A DNA stretch of 64,000 nucleotides from Nemophila menziesii (GCA_029959085.1 JARWIR010000010.1:8515001-8579000); one strand, 5' to 3'. Positions 12,010-23,120 are shown, numbered from the stretch's first letter. The notes: generated by a model from the letters alone, not told the origin. Made by a program: numbers and translations.

Positions 12010-12400
12010 TTGGAAAAATTCGAAAGCTGGTGCGGTGTACCCATGCGGCATACCCCTATACCGCACCAATGTACCGCGCTTGAAAAACCCGTACCACGGG
12101 TCGAGCACCACGGGATTTATACCGAGACAAAAAAGGGATGGCTGATAGGTGCGGTGCACCGCACCCCTATACCACACGCCCAAAACGCGTGCCACGGGGT
12201 GATGTACCGCGGGTTATTTGACAGGGTAGCTGCGGTGTACCCATGCACCGCACCCCTATAACGCACGCCCAAAACGCGTGCCACGGGGTGCTATCACGGG
12301 TGTATTGCCGATGCCAAAATTTCAAGAGCAACAGTGCTGCGGTGTACCCTTGCGGTACACCCATATACCGCAGGGATGCACCGCGCCAGGCGGTTTGTGA
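12010..12400 (+). repeat. GC-rich palindromic tandem repeats between pol and the extra ORF (plus-strand element)
   Basis: Two clear units of about 87-88 bp start near 12142 and 12229 (GCGGTGCACCGCACCCCTAT... and GCGGTGTACCCATGCACCGC...), with degenerate units on both sides. Words such as GCGGTGCACCGC are perfect palindromes. Composition is far more GC-rich than the neighbours. The minus-strand Athila element has repeats in the same position at 18060-18620, but built from different words. Confidence 0.8.
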
Positions 12401-12758
12401 AGAATTTGAAGCCCATTCAACTTCTTACCATTAAAGGATTAACCCTAGCCTCTCCCATACGAATTTTTCAGACCCAAACACTATATATACATCTTAAAGC
12501 TTGTGCAAACCTTCACAATTAACACAACAACTCCACAAATTCTCTCCTCCATCCTCCGTAAACACAATCTCTTCATCAAATTCATCACACTACACCATTA
12601 AAACACCATCAAATTCAACAAGCTTTAAAGAATTCTTCCAAGATCCATCAAGAAACCTTTCTCCTTCATCAATTCCAAGCAACAACCTCAAGCTAAACCA
12701 AATTCTCTTACACTTTTAATCCATCCTTGGTATTACTTGAGTTGTGGGTAAATCAAGC
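12401..12758 (+). other. CT/AC-rich leader before the extra ORF
   Basis: A pyrimidine- and adenine-rich stretch with TATATATAC at about 12482, resembling a promoter plus 5' leader. No supported coding region. Confidence 0.4.
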
Positions 12759-13222
12759 ATGACTAACAGATCTAAAGCTATGGAATACAAGAGAAAGTGC
12801 TCTATCCTTGGGAAGAATAAGAAATTGCCTGGAGCCACCATTGAAAAGCCTATCACCATTGATGAGGCTACTGAAGAATAAAAAAAAAGGCACCAACACA
12901 ACCACTACCAAAGAAGTTAACTGCTAGAATGTCCATACCATCAAGGAGGCCTTTGAAGAAGATAAAAATTCAAGACCAAGGTACTTCTACTTCTTCCTCT
13001 GAAATTGTTCATGATCTTCCTCCTTGGGCTCTCAAATTACAAAACGAAATCGAAAGATTACCAAAAGATAACAGAGAACTTTGGACGGAAGTCATACAGA
13101 TGCAATCACAGTTGGACGATTTTACCTTGGAACAGGATATTGATAGTTATACTGACCCCTCTGCTTCGGAAGAGGATGAAGATATACAGGATCTCTATGG
13201 CCAGCCAGGTAAGTCATTCTAA
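12759..13222 (+). pseudogene. Small post-pol ORF of the plus-strand Athila element, frameshifted
   Basis: An ATG at 12759 begins MTNRSKAMEY, the same MTNR start as the large ORF of the minus-strand element (MTNRTGDFRR). It stops after 40 codons in an A-rich run and continues in another register from about 12929 to 13222. That part has a predicted coiled coil (LQNEIERLPKDNREL, then IQMQSQL) and an acidic tail (SASEEDEDIQD). It occupies the position of the extra, env-like ORF known in Athila elements, but I see no signal peptide or membrane segment. Function unknown. Confidence 0.55.
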
Positions 13223-13365
13223 TTTTTCTTAAATAGCTTGTATGCATTAGGTAGTTTAGTTAGTATATTTTAAATTTTATTTTTCTTGAGTCTTTTTCGA
13301 GTCGTGGGGACACGGCTCACGTTTGAGTTGGGGGTGGTGGTGGTCCTTTGTGTGTTCTAAATAAA
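13223..13365 (+). other. Conserved purine-rich tail of the plus-strand Athila element, cut by LTR B
   Basis: It contains GAGTCGTGGGGACACGG and GTTTGAGTTGGGGGTGGTGG. The minus-strand element has equivalents at 16290-16310 and 15725-15750. Plus-strand homology ends at 13365, where LTR B of the opposite element begins. Confidence 0.7.
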
Positions 13366-14900
13366 TGTAATAAATAATCGAACCACAACCGCAAGTGTAC
13401 GGTTGTCCCAAATAGTATAATTGATAAAACAGATTCGTTCCAAGGACGGGATGGTTGACTACAATGTTTAACAAGTAATGAATGGTTGCACTTATGAGAA
13501 CAAGTAAAGAAAATATGTTTGTTTGGTTTTTGTTATTAAAGCTACTGAATGAAAAACAAATTATAAATGCAAGTAAAAGCTAAGACGCAAGTATAATGAT
13601 GTAAAACGCAATATGAGAAGGTAGCACTTGAGAACGCAAGGAATCCTCCCAATCCTATTTCCTAACTTATGTTGTTTAAGGGCTAAATTGGTCAATTACA
13701 ATGGTCGGGATTCTAAATTTCTTATACCCCCGTCAGGGTCGACTATAAGGCGATCCTAGAGTGTCACTAGTCCCGTCAGGGTAAATATGATCCACTTTTG
13801 GATGTTTAAGTTTTATTACCTCATTGGCCCTAGGATTAGCTAAGTTCGTCAGAATCACTAGCTTCTATCCGAGTTTGAATAAATGGTTCTGTATCTAAAC
13901 CCTCCGTCAGGATGATCCAATCGCCACTAATTGGAATAGCCTAAATACTAACACCTGTTCCTAGTTCATGACGCTAAAAATTGTAAATATTCTCAATTTA
14001 TCGAAAAGAGTAAAAGCCCCAATCTAGTTTAATTTAACAGAAACCCAAATTCAACATTCGAAATTCAATAAGATTGGGATTCACCCATTAATTGTTCTCA
14101 AGCACTATTAAATGTTTAGCTCATATTAAAAAGAAAAACTAAATTAAATGTAAAGGAATTCATATTTGATTACAAAATTAAAAGACAAATAAACCTAATT
14201 TCCGGAATTGGAATGACTGAGAACGGAGATATAGACCCTCTCCAGTTCTTGCAGCTTCTTCTTTCTTCCTTCTGTTCCTTCTCTCTGGTGTTTAATCTTC
14301 TAGAATGTGAATTGTATGAAAAATAGAAGTCAAAGGCTCCTTTTATAAGTGTAAAAACGGATTAGGGCTTGGACCTAATAATAAAACACTAATTAAATGT
14401 CCAAGCCCAAATTCTAAGCCCAAAATCCCGTAACTGCTGATACACCTTCACTAAAAACGGCTTTTCCCGCTTCGTTATGACTCTGATTGACTTCATTCCA
14501 GTTGCTAAAGTTCCGTAACTCGATAAGGAATGTTTTCTCTTCAAAGGTCAGCGGCTAAATCATCGCTCAAGCACCTCGAAATCAGCAATCTATGGCCTGG
14601 AAAACAGATTTTCAGCTCTAAAAATAATATCTTCGGGATTTATCTTCAAGTCTTGACTCTATATCACGATCTTTGACTTTCTCCTCGGATTCCTCGTTTA
14701 GCTAACATCTAAAACCTGTAAACTTTTCACTAAAAATACCAATATTACGCGCAAAAGCTTAATAATTTAAAAATGCTAGAAATAAAAAGGAAATTCCGGA
14801 TTATTGCATATCTAGTCCAAAAGTCTATCAAATTAATTAAATAAACACCAAAAATGATGTCTCCTAAGGGTCGAAAATAAGAACAATTAGGGAGACATCA
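13366..14900 (-). mobile_element. 3' LTR of the minus-strand Athila element (LTR B, about 1535 bp)
   Basis: On the minus strand it starts TGATGTCTCCCTAATTG at 14900 and ends ...TTTATTACA at 13366, with canonical TG..CA ends. The 46-bp terminal hairpin (14855-14900) matches LTR A in layout and length. A TATA box (TTATAAAAGG on the minus strand) is at 14339-14348. The polypurine tract lies just upstream at 14901-14919. The 5' LTR of this element is missing, so neither LTR age nor a target duplication can be read. Confidence 0.85.
14339..14348 (-). promoter_or_regulatory. TATA box of LTR B
   Basis: Minus-strand TTATAAAAGG, about 550 bp into the LTR, the same relative position as TATAAATA in LTR A. 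Confidence 0.5.
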
Positions 14901-14919
14901 AGACCCCCAACTCAAACCT
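14901..14919 (-). promoter_or_regulatory. Polypurine tract of the minus-strand Athila element
   Basis: On the minus strand AGGTTTGAGTTGGGGGTCT abuts the TG of LTR B. It is the expected plus-strand primer for reverse transcription. Confidence 0.7.
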
Positions 14920-16371
14920 TTGTCGTCCCGACAAAGTAAAACAAAACAACGGGGTGTAAGTAAACGTATAAACAAGCAGAAGCTAATAAATAAACCCTAA
15001 AGCAAGTCTCAAAATAAATCTCATATAGCAAACTCTAGAAATTAATATACACATACATCTAAAATGCAACATCAAACATGAATAATCTCAATCATAAAAT
15101 TAAAGTTGCAATGATTGAAGGTTACACTTGTACTCATCTCTGTATGATGGCTATAGGGTGGTCATTAATCCTAACTCGCTTTGAACGCTCCACCTAGTGT
15201 ATTCCCTATCAACAGAATCATAAATTCACTATGCACTTAGGAATCACGAGGTCTTTACGGTTATAATATTGGCTTAAGGACGGGTGTGGATGTATATTTG
15301 GTAAATTTGAAGTGAGCTTTTGGCTCTCTCCTCACTTACCATCAACAATGCCCTCGAGCTTGAGTTAACGCTCAAAAGATGTTCTCACTCACCCATATAC
15401 GCAACAATTTAGCGTCCCATGTCTACCCACTATAAACAAGATGATTTTCAGAAAAATTCCACTTTGCCGGATGTTTTATTCATTCATATTTTTCTTTTTA
15501 TTTTCTTTTCTCTTTTTTTTGTACAGAAGCAAACCGGGTTCCCGGTTTTGTGAAATCCGGGTACCCGGTTACTACTGTATGATTTTCGAAATTTTTCATT
15601 TTTTCTTTCTTTTTCATTATTTTCTTATTCCCGGCAAAGGGTTACAATTATATATCATCTGCAATTGTGCTACAATACAAAGCACATCAATCTCAACCCA
15701 TTAAATTCCCCATAAGTGGTCCCACCACCCCAAACTCAAGCTCGAGACATGTCTCAGGATTGTGATTCAAGTGCGGGTCATATGGTCATGCCTAATAATC
15801 TAAGGGATAATGGCTTATATCTTGGCTACAAAGAAAAGGCTAAAGGCTCAAAGTGGGCTAAGACGGATAATAATTAATACAAGGGAGAGAAGGCTAAAAG
15901 GTTACAAATGGCTAACAAAGAACTGCCTCTATCATTTTTCTAAGTACATATCTCGTCTTTAGTTCATATCTAGGTGGGTTCTCTACTAATTAGGATTTCA
16001 CTTTCTACAAACCAAACATATTCTTTAAGTACAGGCTTACTTCATTTGCATTGTTCATTAATTTTTCCTATTAATTACCTATGTTTGCATGCAATTCTAA
16101 ATGCGTTTTATATCAATCCCTAAAGTCCACTCTTTACTATCATAGATTCATCAAAAGTATGCTTAAAGGGATATTTAAAAATTTCTACAGTCAAACGCAA
16201 CTCCGAAAATTCTTTTATTGAAAGCAAATAAAACAAATAACACATAAAAACTGGGATGAGGCAACGAACCCCACCCCAAAGTCAAAAATGGGTCGTGTCC
16301 CCACGACTCTAAAAGACTCAATAAAGCATTTAAACTAATCTACACTAAGAGAAAAGTTTAGAAAACGTATC
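14920..16371 (-). other. Non-coding region between the extra ORF and the polypurine tract
   Basis: No supported gene. It includes one isolated CCGGGTTCCCGG/CCGGGTACCCGG block at about 15533-15570, like the repeats at 18060-18620. It also has two conserved purine-rich blocks shared with the plus-strand element. Confidence 0.6.
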
Positions 16372-17712
16372 TTAACCAGCGCGAGGCTGGTTATTGGTGT
16401 TGCGCTCTGGACCTTTATCTCGCGTAACAGCATCATAAATCGCGTTTTGAAGTGTATTTACGCCTAAGATCAAATTTCGAAGCAGGTCCAATTCTTTTGT
16501 AACGTTTCCCAAGGTAGCAATCATCTTGTCCTGATTCTCTTCCAACACCTGAATCTTTGATTCCAACTGAGGAACAGTTTTCGCTTTCTTTGATTGAGGA
16601 GTTATAGGACTCTTGGTAGTTCTTGTTGCTTCCTCATGGATATTCTTGATCGTGCTCAAAGCTATACTTACACCAACTGAAACAACGTCAATATCTGCGT
16701 TCTTACGCGGAATCTTTGCGTCTAGGCACAACTGAGTAATAGTACAAGGAAACTTCAGATTTTGTTGTTTCATTGGGGATTTCGCGAACTCCATGATTGT
16801 ATCGTAAATAATCTTAGCAACATCAAATGGTTTCTCCTCCAAAATACACTTAATGACAAATACGTGCTCTTTCTTCAACTCGGAAGTGTGTTTAATACCA
16901 AAGAAAGTGGGTATTACGAAACGAGACCAAACCTTCGCACGAGGTGTCAAACTACTGCTGTAAAAATGTCCAAGATATCTTTCTCCTTCAGGAATTGGGC
17001 TAGCCCCATTAACAAGCACGGTCCCCCAAAGGGACTCAAAATCGAAAGAAGGGTCATTAAGAGTTTCTTGGAAAGGACATGTTCCAGAAAAGTTGGGTAA
17101 TCTCAAGGATTTTCTAATACGTTCAATAGAGAAAGGAACTACCTTTTTGCGGATATCAATTGCATCACGGGAGGTAGCTAAACCTTCGTAAAATTCTCGC
17201 ACAAAGGTAGGAATAAACTCAAGCTTCCTTTCTTGCAACTCTTTCCAACCAAACTTAGCACATGTCACAGCATATTCCTTGTGTTCACTACTCATAATAC
17301 CCTTAGGAAAATTTGTCTCCTCACCAAACTTCAAAAATTCAATTCTTTCACGAACCTGAGTATTCCAACAAGTATAAACCCTCTTAGGCTTGTGGGCCCA
17401 CATCTTCATACGCGGAGGTTTCTGTTGAACCGGTATTTCCGGAACCTCTTGTTCAGTTTCCTTCTCAATGTTCTTCGCAATTTCCTCTTCTGGTTCCTTC
17501 TCACTTTCTGGCTCATCAATTAATCTTCTCTTTTGACCTGTGATTTCTGTTCTGTTAGAATCAAGCTTAACTTCATCAATCTTTCGTTTAGGACGCGAAT
17601 CAGGAATCTCAATAGCTTGATCTTGGGAACCACCAATGGTGGTCTTTCTTCTAGGAGCAGTTCTTCGGAAATCACCGGTTCTGTTAGTCATCTTTTTCCA
17701 CCCCAAACTCAA
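16372..17712 (-). CDS. Post-pol ORF of the minus-strand Athila element (Transposase_32-like plant transposon protein)
   Basis: An uninterrupted minus-strand frame of 446 codons from an ATG at 17712. A second ATG at 17691 opens MTNRTGDFRR and is the likelier start, because the plus-strand element also begins MTNR. The N-terminus is basic and acidic low complexity with NLS-like PKRKIDE and KRRLIDE. The centre (FVREFYEGLA, SIERIRKSLRLP, LTPRAKVWSRFVIP, FFGIKHTSELKKEHVFVIKC) resembles the domain Pfam calls putative plant transposon protein (Transposase_32); that assignment is from memory. The C-terminus is a coiled coil (LESKIQVLEENQDKM). I see no signal peptide or membrane helix, so it is not env-like. 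It is the only long unbroken frame in the element. Role unknown. Confidence 0.8.
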   Translation of the reverse strand: MSLGWKKMTNRTGDFRRTAPRRKTTIGGSQDQAIEIPDSRPKRKIDEVKLDSNRTEITGQKRRLIDEPESEKEPEEEIAKNIEKETEQEVPEIPVQQKPPRMKMWAHKPKRVYTCWNTQVRERIEFLKFGEETNFPKGIMSSEHKEYAVTCAKFGWKELQERKLEFIPTFVREFYEGLATSRDAIDIRKKVVPFSIERIRKSLRLPNFSGTCPFQETLNDPSFDFESLWGTVLVNGASPIPEGERYLGHFYSSSLTPRAKVWSRFVIPTFFGIKHTSELKKEHVFVIKCILEEKPFDVAKIIYDTIMEFAKSPMKQQNLKFPCTITQLCLDAKIPRKNADIDVVSVGVSIALSTIKNIHEEATRTTKSPITPQSKKAKTVPQLESKIQVLEENQDKMIATLGNVTKELDLLRNLILGVNTLQNAIYDAVTRDKGPERNTNNQPRAG

Positions 17713-18059
17713 AACTTCAAATAATGCAAAACTTAGAGAAAAAGTTTAGAATTTTGATGTTTTGAGGCTTAGGAATTGAAGAACTAGGTGGAATATGAGA
17801 TGGGTCTTGTTTAATTTGGATGGGAGAAGAAAGAATTGGGTTTAATTTAAGGATTGGGGGAAGAAAAATCTTGGGAAAAACTAAGGATTTGATGTTATTT
17901 TCGAGAGGAGGTGAGTTGATTTTGTGTTTTTGTGGTGAAAGAGGGTAGGATTTGATGATTTATAATGTTTTTGCTGATGAATTTCGGAGGTGGGGAGGCT
18001 ATTGGTGCGTTTTAGGTAAAAACTTGCAGAAGAGGCTAAGAAAACTAGGTTAAAACACC
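17713..18059 (-). other. Leader of the post-pol ORF
   Basis: Purine-rich on the plus strand, so pyrimidine-rich on the transcribed minus strand, like the region upstream of the plus-strand element's small ORF. No gene seen. Confidence 0.4.
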
Positions 18060-18620
18060 AAAACCGCCTCTCACAGCTTTCAAACCGGGTTCCCGGTTCC
18101 GCGTCGCTGTGACGGCGCGGAAAACTAACTTAAAGATTTGTTTTTTCTTTTTTTTTTTCGAAACGCACCAAAACGCTGGACCCCAAGACGCGGGGTCAGA
18201 GATTTTACTCGCCGAAACCGGGTTCTCGGTTTTGTGGAATGCGGGCACCCGGATTTTCTCGATGGCGCGAATCAAGACGCGCCAAAATGCAGGACCCCAA
18301 AACGCCGGGTCAGAACTTTTGGAAAATTACAGCTCCGAAACCGGGTACCCTGTTGTGCCAAATGCGGGTTCCCGGTTTTGTGTCGATGGCGCGAATCAAA
18401 ACGCAGCAAAACGCAAGCTACCAAGACGCTGGGTCAGAGATTTTCAGAAGTTACAGCACCAAAACCGGGTTCCCGGTTTCGAAAATCCGGGTACCCGGTT
18501 CCGACGCTGTGTCGTGAACCAAGACGCCAAGTGTTGCGTTAAAAAGGATGGTACCAGCTCCAAAATCGGGTTCCCGGTTTTTGCGAAACCGGGTACCCGG
18601 TCTCTCCTGGACATCCAACC
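18060..18620 (-). repeat. GC-rich palindromic tandem repeats between integrase and the extra ORF (minus-strand element)
   Basis: About four units of roughly 120 bp; comparable points fall near 18160, 18268, 18391 and 18513. Each carries CAAAACGC...GGGTCAGA followed by one or two copies of CCGGGTTCCCGG or the perfect palindrome CCGGGTACCCGG. The repeats leave long open frames on both strands (for example 18109-18726 plus), which I take as by-products of the high GC content. Confidence 0.85.
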
Positions 18621-18836
18621 AATTTTTCTCCTATTTTCGCCTTATCGACCCCAAACTCGTGACCTTTTTACCCCTGAAATCATCAAAAACAACTACCCTT
18701 CCTCAATTCTTAATAATAAACACTAAAATTACGAAAATCAAACTATTCTAAATTAAAAAAATTTAAAAACTCAGCTAATATACAAAGAATTGGCTTTTGT
18801 TTAACGCCGTTAAGCTCGACGGGTTACCTCACGCTC

Positions 18837-20029
18837 TTAAGGAGTTTCGAGGAGATACATGACCTCCCAGGGATGTGGATCTTCCGAGCGATTGGTATCT
18901 TCACCTCCATGGTATATCTTCAATCTGTGACCGTTTACCATAAAGGTACGGTTCTCTAGCGGATGTTCTATTTCTATCGCCCCATGAGGTGTAACTTTGG
19001 TCACAATGTATGGACCTGACCACTTAGATCTTAACTTACCCGGATAATTGATGAACTTTGAGTTATACTTTAATACTCTTTGCCCCACTTCAAATTTCTT
19101 GGTACGAATCCGATTGTCATGCCATTTCTTCGTGTTTTCTTTATAAAGTTTGGCATTTTCATAAGCGTGCAATCGGAATTCGTCAAGTTCATTAAGCTTC
19201 ATCATACGATTCTTTCCGGCTAAGATAGGATCTAAGTTTAACTGCGCAATCACCCAATAGGCACCCATTTCAAGCTCAAGAGGTAAGTGACAAGCCTTAC
19301 CATACACCATACGATAGGGAGATGCACCCACTAGAGTCTTAAACGCAGTACGATAGGCCCACAACGCATCATCTAACTTCATTGACCAATCTTTTCTTGT
19401 AGGACCAACGGTTTTCTCTAGAATTGATTTGACTTCACGATTCGAAACTTCAGCTTGACCATTGGATTGTGGATGGTATGCAGTCGATACACGGTGTCTT
19501 ACTCCATACTTCTCTAGAACAGTCTTCAGATATTTATTAACGAAATGAGATCCTCCATCGCTAATAATCACTCTAGGTGTGCCATGTCTAGTGAAAATAT
19601 GTGATTTCAAGAACTTGATCACCACTCGTGAATCATTGCTAGGTAAAGCCACCGCTTCTACCCATTTAGACACAAATCAACAACTAATAAGATGTAGAGG
19701 TTACCATTCGAAGGAAGAAAAGGGCCCATAAAGTCTATACCCCAAACATCGAATATTTCAACTTCTTACACATTATTACGTGGCATCTCATCCCTCTTGG
19801 ATATGTTTCCGGTAAACTGGCATCTCGTGAATTTCTTAACATATTCATGACAATCTTTCACAAGAGAAGGCCAGTAAAAACCTGATTGAAATACCTTCGC
19901 AGCAGTTCTATCTCCTTTGAAATGTCCTCCGTATAATGAATCATGGCATCCAGCTATAATGGCTCCCTTGCTACACATCTTCGTATCATTTGGCCAGCAC
20001 AAACTTTGTAGAGGAAAGGATCCTCCCAA
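18837..20029 (-). pseudogene. Athila integrase (minus-strand element)
   Basis: Minus-strand order: zinc-binding segment [18 protein letters not shown] and CQFTGNISKRDEMP (20029-19766), then WGID in the core. A stop (NNV then TAA near 19768) and a one-base deletion near 19680 (before MSKWVEA) break the frame. From 19673 the frame is open for 278 codons: SHIFTRHGTPRVIISDGGSH (second Asp), HPQSNGQAEVSNREVK (with the catalytic Glu), [13 protein letters not shown] and the C-terminal [18 protein letters not shown] module. It is thus less decayed than the plus-strand copy but still inactive. Confidence 0.93.
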
Positions 20030-21546
20030 AAGAACTGTCTAGCACGATGAGCTAATCTTTTTCTTTCTTGATAAGTAGAACCTTCAGGAAAAACACCACT
20101 CACCACTAAATTCGCAATATCTGCATACCACGGAGCTTCATAATCTCGAACAACGAACAAACTCTCATCAGGAAACTCTTCTCTAACTGCTTCAGTACCG
20201 CTATTCATCTCTGAACCCTCTAAACGCGATAGATGATCTGCAACCTGATTCTCACAACCCTTTCTATCCTTGATCTCTAAATCGAACTCTTGAAGTAATA
20301 AAACCCATCTGATTAACCTTGGTTTCGTATCCTTCTTTTCCATAAGATATCTGATCGTGGAATCTGTATAAACAATAACTTTCGCTCCAAGAAGATAAGA
20401 GCGAATTTTATCAACTGAATATACAACTGCTAGTAACTCCTTTTCTGTAACTGTGTAATTAATCTGAGCACCACTAAAAGTTTTACTAGCATAGTAAATC
20501 GAATGGAAAACCTTCTCTTTCCTCTGTCCCAATAAAGCTCCCATACACAAATCACTCGCATCACACATAACGTCAAACGGTAAATTCCAATCTGGAGGTA
20601 ATACTATAGGAGCAGAAATAAGCTTTTCTTTGAGTGCCTTGAAGGCCACTAAACAAGCTTCATCAAAAAGGAATTTGGAATCCTTTTCGAGTAAGTTGCA
20701 TAACGGTTTTGCAATCTTAGAAAAGTCTTTGATAAATCGCCTATAGAAGCCAGCATGGCCAAGAAAACTCCTTACCCCTTTAACAGAAATGGGAGGGGGA
20801 AGAGTTTTAATTACCTCTATCTTCGCTCTATCAACCTCTAACCCAGAACTCGAAACCTTGTGACCCAGAACAATACCTTCGCGAACCATGAAATGACACT
20901 TCTCCCAGTTCAGCACCAAGTCTGTTTCTTTACATCTTACCAATACTTTCTCCAAGTTATCTAAACACTTATCAAAATCATCACCAAACACGGAGAAATC
21001 GTCCATAAACACTTCCAGGAAATTATCAATCATATCCCAGAAGATGGCCATCATGCATCTTTGAAAAGTAGCGGGAGCGTTACACAACCCAAATGGCATT
21101 CTACGATATGTAAAAGTACCAAATGGGCATGTAAAGGTAGTCTTATGTTGATCTTCTGGAGCCACGTAAATCTGATTGTACCCGGAGTAACCATCCAAGA
21201 AACAGTAATATTCCCTTCCGGCTAATTTATCTAACATTTGATCGATGAAGGGTAAAGGGAAGTGATCTTTTCTAGTGGCTTTGTTCAGCTTTCTGTAATC
21301 CATGCAAACTCTCCAACCAACTACCGTTCTTGAAGGAATCGCCTCATTTTTATCATTAAGAACTGTTGTCATTCCTCCCTTCTTCGGTACACACTAAACT
21401 GGGCTCACCCATTCACTACTCGAAATGGGATAGATAATCCCCGCATCTAAAAGCTTGATCACCTCTTTCTTCACTACATCCTTCATCACGGGCATCAATC
21501 TCCTTTGACCTTCAACTGAGTGTGCGTTGTTATCTTCAAGTATAAT
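20030..21546 (-). pseudogene. Athila reverse transcriptase and RNase H (minus-strand element)
   Basis: From 21372 the frame is open for 472 codons and also runs into the integrase zinc region. RT motifs: [49 protein letters not shown] and FMDDFSVFG (the YxDD-like catalytic site, here FMDD). RNase H has [24 protein letters not shown], a YTDS site, and [11 protein letters not shown] at its end. Upstream of 21372 there is a stop in the VSPV.CVPKKGG stretch (a Q codon turned TAG), and another after PSYCQH at 21547, so the N-terminal part of RT is separated from the rest. The family assignment to Athila rests on these motifs. Confidence 0.95.
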
Positions 21547-22260
21547 TTAGTGTTGACAATAGGATGGACTAATGCCTTTGATGTCAGCAATTGTCCAAAC
21601 TATTGCTTCTTTGTTGGCTCTCAACACATGCAACAGTTTATTTTCTTGAGGACCTGTTAAATTAGCTGAAACAATAACCGGTAGAGTTTCATTAGTACCC
21701 AAATACGCATACCTTAAGTGTGCCGGTAACGGTTTTTCTTCCAATTCCGGAGGAGATTCAATTGAAGGCTTCTTTTTAGGAATAATCTCCCCCGGTTCTC
21801 TCACAAGTTCATAGGCAAGACGCCTATACTTCGGATTTTCAGAATTGAGAGCTGCCACCGTTTCGGCAAGCTCTTCCATCATCTCAGGCAAGTCTAATGT
21901 CAAAGCAGCCTGCAAAATATCATCAAAATTTAAACAATTAAATACCTCTTGCGATGCTTGCTCAACTACATCCATTATGAAGCAATCTTCCTGAGAATCT
22001 AGAAATTTCATAGCTCGAAATACATTGAATTTGACTTCCTTGTCTTGTATCCTCATCGTTAATTCGCCATTCTCTACATCAATTAATGTACACCCTGTAG
22101 CTAGGAATGGTCTACCCAAAATAATGGGGACATTTCTATCTGCATCGTACTCAAGTATTACGAAATCAACGGGAAATATAAGTGTACCTGCCTTAACAAG
22201 GACATCTTCAATTCGGCCTTCGGGATGTGCAAGAGACCTATCCACCATTTGTCTTACCAT
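21547..22260 (-). pseudogene. Athila protease region, 5'-truncated
   Basis: A minus-strand frame of 237 codons. VDRSLAHPEGRIEDVLVKAG, FPVDFVILEYDADRNVPIIL and GRPFLATGCTLIDVENGELT are typical of the C-terminal half of Athila/Tat aspartic protease. The catalytic DTG/DLG motif would lie just upstream and is missing because the element is cut at about 22256. The C-terminal half runs to the RT linker (IVWTIADIKGISPSYC). Gag, primer-binding site and 5' LTR are absent. The break lies next to the first Helitron, with about 130 bp in between. Confidence 0.9.
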
Positions 22261-22392
22261 AAAGTGGGTCTTGCTTCTCCAATTTTTATTTTCTTTTGTT
22301 ATAAAGAAAGTAAATAATTAATGAAATTAATGTAAGTGGGGCCAGATCATGGCCACCACTTATATAAAAAAAATTACTTTATAATACAGATA
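22261..22392. other. Short spacer between the Athila break and Helitron 1
   Basis: AT-rich. It holds an imperfect hairpin (TAAGTGGGGCCA ... TGGCCACCACTTA, about 22332-22362). Possibly the remnant of a small inverted-repeat element; nothing else is recognisable. Confidence 0.35.
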
Positions 22393-22569
22393 TCTATATA
22401 ATATTGGAGAAGGGCCAACCGCCCGAAATGTCTCCAGTTTTTCTCCACATTTTCTAGCCTTCAGATCAAATTTCTATTATTTTCGGCCTTTAGATCGATT
22501 TCAATTAATGGTCTAGATTGACTAAATTCAATCCACGGTGTAAAATATCTTGATGTGTCCTCCATATTT

Positions 22570-22870
22570 TTCAGCCCTTGGATTACTTATTTTTAAAATT
22601 TAAAATTAAAAACAAAAAACAAAAAGAAATCACTTCACCGATCAAAAACAAAAAAACAAAAAGAAATCACTTCAGAACCCTCCCCCTCCACATCTCCAGC
22701 TCCGATCCACCTCCACGACCATCTTCCACCACCGCCACGACCACTCCGTCTCTCCCAACAGCATTTCACATCACCAAGCCGCTCCGCTTCTTCACCAAGA
22801 TCCCACCTCGACACTCCTCATCAATCCGCCTTCGGTGCTCCTCATCAATCTTAAACCATAATAAATGAAT
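22570..22870 (+). other. 5' leader of Helitron 1
   Basis: Small A-rich tandem duplication (AAAGAAATCACTTCA twice, about 22623-22672), then a CT/CAC-rich stretch like a plant 5' UTR. Helitron 2 has a comparable leader at 27300-27720. An ORF of 96 codons here has no recognisable domain. Confidence 0.4.
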
Positions 22871-23120
22871 CATCTTTACCTCTTAATAGTTACAAGAACA
22901 CTGAAGAATTTGAACCGGTTAATGGTACATTCGATACAGGAGGGATAGATTTAACTGTACAATCTGCTGAAGAGAGTTATAAACGTGATTTTCCTCTTCG
23001 ATTTCTTTTGATTTTAAATTTTTACAGTGATTCCTTGCTTGAATGGTGGTTCGATTGATGATAAAGTTTTAAGTCTCAGTGACCCGATAGTCTCCACTCC
23101 AGTGTATAAGGATTCATACG
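22862..23120 (+). pseudogene. Unidentified exon-like fragments in Helitron 1
   Basis: Two exon-like pieces. The second (about 23028-23120) follows a T-rich ACAG acceptor and encodes CLNGGSIDDKVLSLSDPIVS before a GT donor. I do not recognise the parent gene. Confidence 0.35.

Noticed and set aside
16372..17712. Envelope-like protein
   Set aside because: No signal peptide, membrane helix or cysteine pattern; it has NLS-like motifs and a coiled coil.
18109..18726. A 205-codon plus-strand frame and overlapping frames
   Set aside because: They arise from the GC-rich palindromic tandem repeat, which lacks stops on both strands; there is no domain and the Athila genes run on the other strand.
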